From an uncultured Oscillospiraceae bacterium (GTDB lineage Bacteria > Bacillota > Clostridia > Oscillospirales > Ruminococcaceae), in NCBI GenBank assembly GCA_900556525.1, contig USOZ01000015.1, positions 1 through 16,595 of the forward strand: DNA of 16,595 nucleotides. Reading direction: 5' to 3'. The notes under the pieces were generated by a model, which was not told where the DNA came from, made no database searches, and worked only from the letters and a program-made list of their open reading frames with translations. A program made the translations under genes and the position numbers. Shown in pieces: positions 14,600 to 16,595 of the stretch. Numbering within the stretch: position 1 is the first letter of the stretch; each line of letters opens with the position of its first letter.

Positions 14600-15835
14600 A
14601 TGGCGCAGACGTTAAAAATAACCGTGACGGCTGTTCCGAAGCCTTTAACAAGGCGATTTATAAATGTCGGCAAGGTAATTTCAGACGGAAAATCGGTTGA
14701 ATTTCTCGAAAAAATGAAGCCTTTCCTGTTCGGCGCTGATACAATAAGCGCTGCGCAGGCATTGAATTTGGATCTGTTCACATTGCTGTTCATACAAGAT
14801 AAGCCGTTTCTCAGCTATATCAGAAAGTACATAGACGGCGTGAACGAGGGCGCGGTCGGTATAGCGCAGCTCGGGCTGCTGGTAAATCTGCTGTATCGCG
14901 GAAAAGCAGTGCGGCTTATTCCTCTGCACCGTGAGAAAAATGAAATTTCAGTAAACGAGCCGATACTTCTGCGATTGAATATTATTGACAACGGCGCAGA
15001 TTTTCGCCGTGTGAATATACGGCTTTCGCGTGCGGCTGAAAAAAATGCAAAAAAAAGTTTCAATCCTGATTCGGGAAACGGCAGACACTATATTGACACG
15101 GTTCATCTTGCTGTAACGAGTTTCTATATGAAGCAGGCAATTTCCGAAAAAGAGCTTATGGATAAGGTAAATTTTCGCCGTTTTAATGCACACTTACAGC
15201 TGAACAACAGACCAATTTCGCCCGAAAAAGCAAGCGAAGTGTTCAAAAGAAAAAAGGACTCCTACCCCGATATATCGGACCTTACCGAGCGGCAGAACCT
15301 TATCGAGCTTTACGCTGTCGCCTGTCGGGGAGTTTCTGTCGAGGAACTTTTCAGCGTTGACAGGGTTTTTACTGTCGGTGAAAACAATGACGATTATTCG
15401 AGGATAGCGAGCGACTTTCTCGACCTTATTTATAACGGGAACGGCGTTGAGATAACCGATGTTTTTGTGAAAATGGCGCAGGCGCTTGCTAATTGGAATA
15501 TGCCTCGGCTTGACAGCGTTGACCTTATTGAAATAAGAAAAAATTATACTCACTTTTACGGTGGAACTGCGCTTGCATACAGCTTCGATCACGCACTTTG
15601 CAAAAATGAAAAGATGAAAAATCTTATGCGAAAGCGCATGATAACGAATTACTGGAACATTTACGAAAAAATTCTGAAGCTAAAACAATACAGCTCAATT
15701 ATTACACTTTGTCATACGCTCGCGGAGCTTGAAGCAAATCAATACCGCGATATTCCTGCATATGAGGAGCGGCTTGTTCTGGCTTTCGGAGAAGCGGAAC
15801 GGGCAATTTCCGACAAAAAAGATATGAAAGGCTAA
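14600..15835 (+). CDS. Conserved-looking cytoplasmic protein of unknown function
   Basis: A 411-residue protein that I do not recognise. No signal peptide, membrane segment, Walker motif or cysteine cluster is visible. The first ~150 residues alternate beta-like and helical stretches (L-K-I-T-V-T-A-V-P-K-P-L-T-R-R at the start). The middle is basic (R-L-S-R-A-A-E-K-N-A-K-K). From about 230 on it is mostly helical, with R-Q-N-L-I-E-L-Y-A-V-A-C-R-G-V and a leucine- and lysine-rich C-terminal part. AAGGAGG seven bases before the ATG is a strong ribosome binding site. The short gaps to rsmI (20 bp) and to the radical SAM gene (4 bp) put it in one transcript with both. That context alone does not tell its function. 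Confidence 0.85.
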   Translation: MAQTLKITVTAVPKPLTRRFINVGKVISDGKSVEFLEKMKPFLFGADTISAAQALNLDLFTLLFIQDKPFLSYIRKYIDGVNEGAVGIAQLGLLVNLLYRGKAVRLIPLHREKNEISVNEPILLRLNIIDNGADFRRVNIRLSRAAEKNAKKSFNPDSGNGRHYIDTVHLAVTSFYMKQAISEKELMDKVNFRRFNAHLQLNNRPISPEKASEVFKRKKDSYPDISDLTERQNLIELYAVACRGVSVEELFSVDRVFTVGENNDDYSRIASDFLDLIYNGNGVEITDVFVKMAQALANWNMPRLDSVDLIEIRKNYTHFYGGTALAYSFDHALCKNEKMKNLMRKRMITNYWNIYEKILKLKQYSSIITLCHTLAELEANQYRDIPAYEERLVLAFGEAERAISDKKDMKG

Positions 15836-15839
15836 TAGA

Positions 15840-16595
15840 ATGAAATGTGAAATTTGTCCGCGTGAATGTGGTGCGGACAGGGTTGAAAAATTTGGCTTCT
15901 GCGGCTGCAGTGAAACGCTTCGCGTTGCGAAAATAATGGTTCATAGGGGCGAAGAACCCGTTATTTCGGGAAAAAACGGCAGCGGGGCAATTTTTTTCAG
16001 CGGATGTGTGCTAAAATGTCCGTTCTGCCAGAATTATCCTGTAAGTCACGAACACTTTGGGCGTGATATTAACGACGAGCAGCTTTCCGAGGAAATTCTC
16101 GCATTGCAGGAAAAGAATGTGCATAATATAAATCTCGTTACGCCTACGCAGTATCTTCATAGGCTTATACCAATACTTGAGAAGCTGAAACCTCGCCTGA
16201 AAATCCCTGTTGTGATGAACACGGGCGGGTATGAAAAAGCGGAAACGATACGACGGCTTGACGGGCTTATTGACATTTATCTTCCCGATTTAAAGTATTA
16301 TAGCAGTGAACTTTCGGCGAAATACTCTGCCGCTCCCGATTATTTTGAACAGGCTTCCGCCTCGCTTAAAGAAATGTTAAGGCAGCAGCCGAAAGCCGAA
16401 ATATGCGACGGGATAATGAAAAAAGGCGTAATTGTGCGGCATCTCGTTCTGCCCGGCTGTTACAAGGATAGCATGAAGCTGATAGAGTGGCTTTCGATTC
16501 TTCCGAACCGACCGCTTCTCAGCATTATGCGTCAATACACGCCGTGTTATAAGGCTGTCGATTTCCCCGAGCTTAACCGCCGTATCACGACGTTT
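15840..16595 (+). CDS. PflX-like radical SAM protein (pyruvate formate-lyase activase homologue), 3' truncated
   Basis: An open frame of 252 codons from an ATG at 15840 to the window edge. Residues 52-60 hold the radical SAM cluster C-V-L-K-C-P-F-C-Q (CX3CX2C), which ligates a 4Fe-4S cluster and cleaves S-adenosylmethionine. The N-terminus adds a four-cysteine set C-E-I-C-P-R-E-C-G ... F-C-G-C and then E-E-P-V-I-S-G and G-S-G-A-I-F-F-S-G, as in COG1313/PflX proteins. M-N-T-G-G-Y and Y-L-P-D-L-K-Y are further family signs. The true substrate of this group is not established; it should not be called a PFL activase outright. GAAAGG within the previous gene serves as ribosome binding site. It follows the unknown gene by 4 bp. 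Confidence 0.9.
   Translation, partial: MKCEICPRECGADRVEKFGFCGCSETLRVAKIMVHRGEEPVISGKNGSGAIFFSGCVLKCPFCQNYPVSHEHFGRDINDEQLSEEILALQEKNVHNINLVTPTQYLHRLIPILEKLKPRLKIPVVMNTGGYEKAETIRRLDGLIDIYLPDLKYYSSELSAKYSAAPDYFEQASASLKEMLRQQPKAEICDGIMKKGVIVRHLVLPGCYKDSMKLIEWLSILPNRPLLSIMRQYTPCYKAVDFPELNRRITTF

Overview
The window is a stretch of a low-to-moderate GC Firmicutes chromosome around the replication origin. The block dnaA – dnaN – S4-domain gene – recF – remB, together with yicC, the recF/remB order and the style of promoters and ribosome binding sites, points to Clostridia. I guess a gut Oscillospiraceae/Ruminococcaceae lineage, but the exact genus cannot be read from this sequence. Gene polarity fits an origin: everything left of about 7.2 kb is on the minus strand, and everything from yicC rightwards is on the plus strand except one 81-codon gene.

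Left arm (1-7279, minus strand). A consensus promoter (6265-6293) drives an apparent five-gene operon: a MacB/LolD-type ABC ATPase, a second ABC ATPase with an AbrB/SpoVT-like tail, a ~990-residue exported solute-binding protein with two N-terminal carbohydrate-binding-like domains, and two MalF/MalG-type permeases, the last cut by the window edge. Both ATPases look like the type that pairs with FtsX/MacB permeases, not the MsmX/MalK type expected for sugar uptake. This makes the cluster the oddest protein-coding unit here. Next comes a class II aldolase (FucA/AraD/MtnB superfamily) with its own promoter, transcribed away from yicC.

Centre (7307-12939, plus strand). yicC (endoribonuclease family) has a perfect consensus promoter. 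It is followed by dnaA with its own promoter, a 434-bp dnaA-dnaN spacer full of DnaA-box-like sequences, then dnaN, an S4-domain gene, recF and remB packed closely. The spacer has the order expected of a bacterial unwinding site: tandem boxes, GC-rich step, CTA triplets, AT-rich palindrome.

Right arm (12884-16595). Where gyrB often follows remB in Clostridia there is instead a convergent gene for a small tail-anchored membrane protein. Then comes a 619-bp non-coding region holding two copies, exactly 350 bp apart, of a multi-box module built on GTTGAAAA/GTGGAAAA. The copies keep identical box geometry although the 30 bp between the box groups has diverged. I regard this as the most interesting non-coding signal: probably a second oriC half or a DnaA-binding locus. 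The window ends with an apparent rsmI – unknown gene – PflX-like radical SAM operon, the last gene truncated by the edge.
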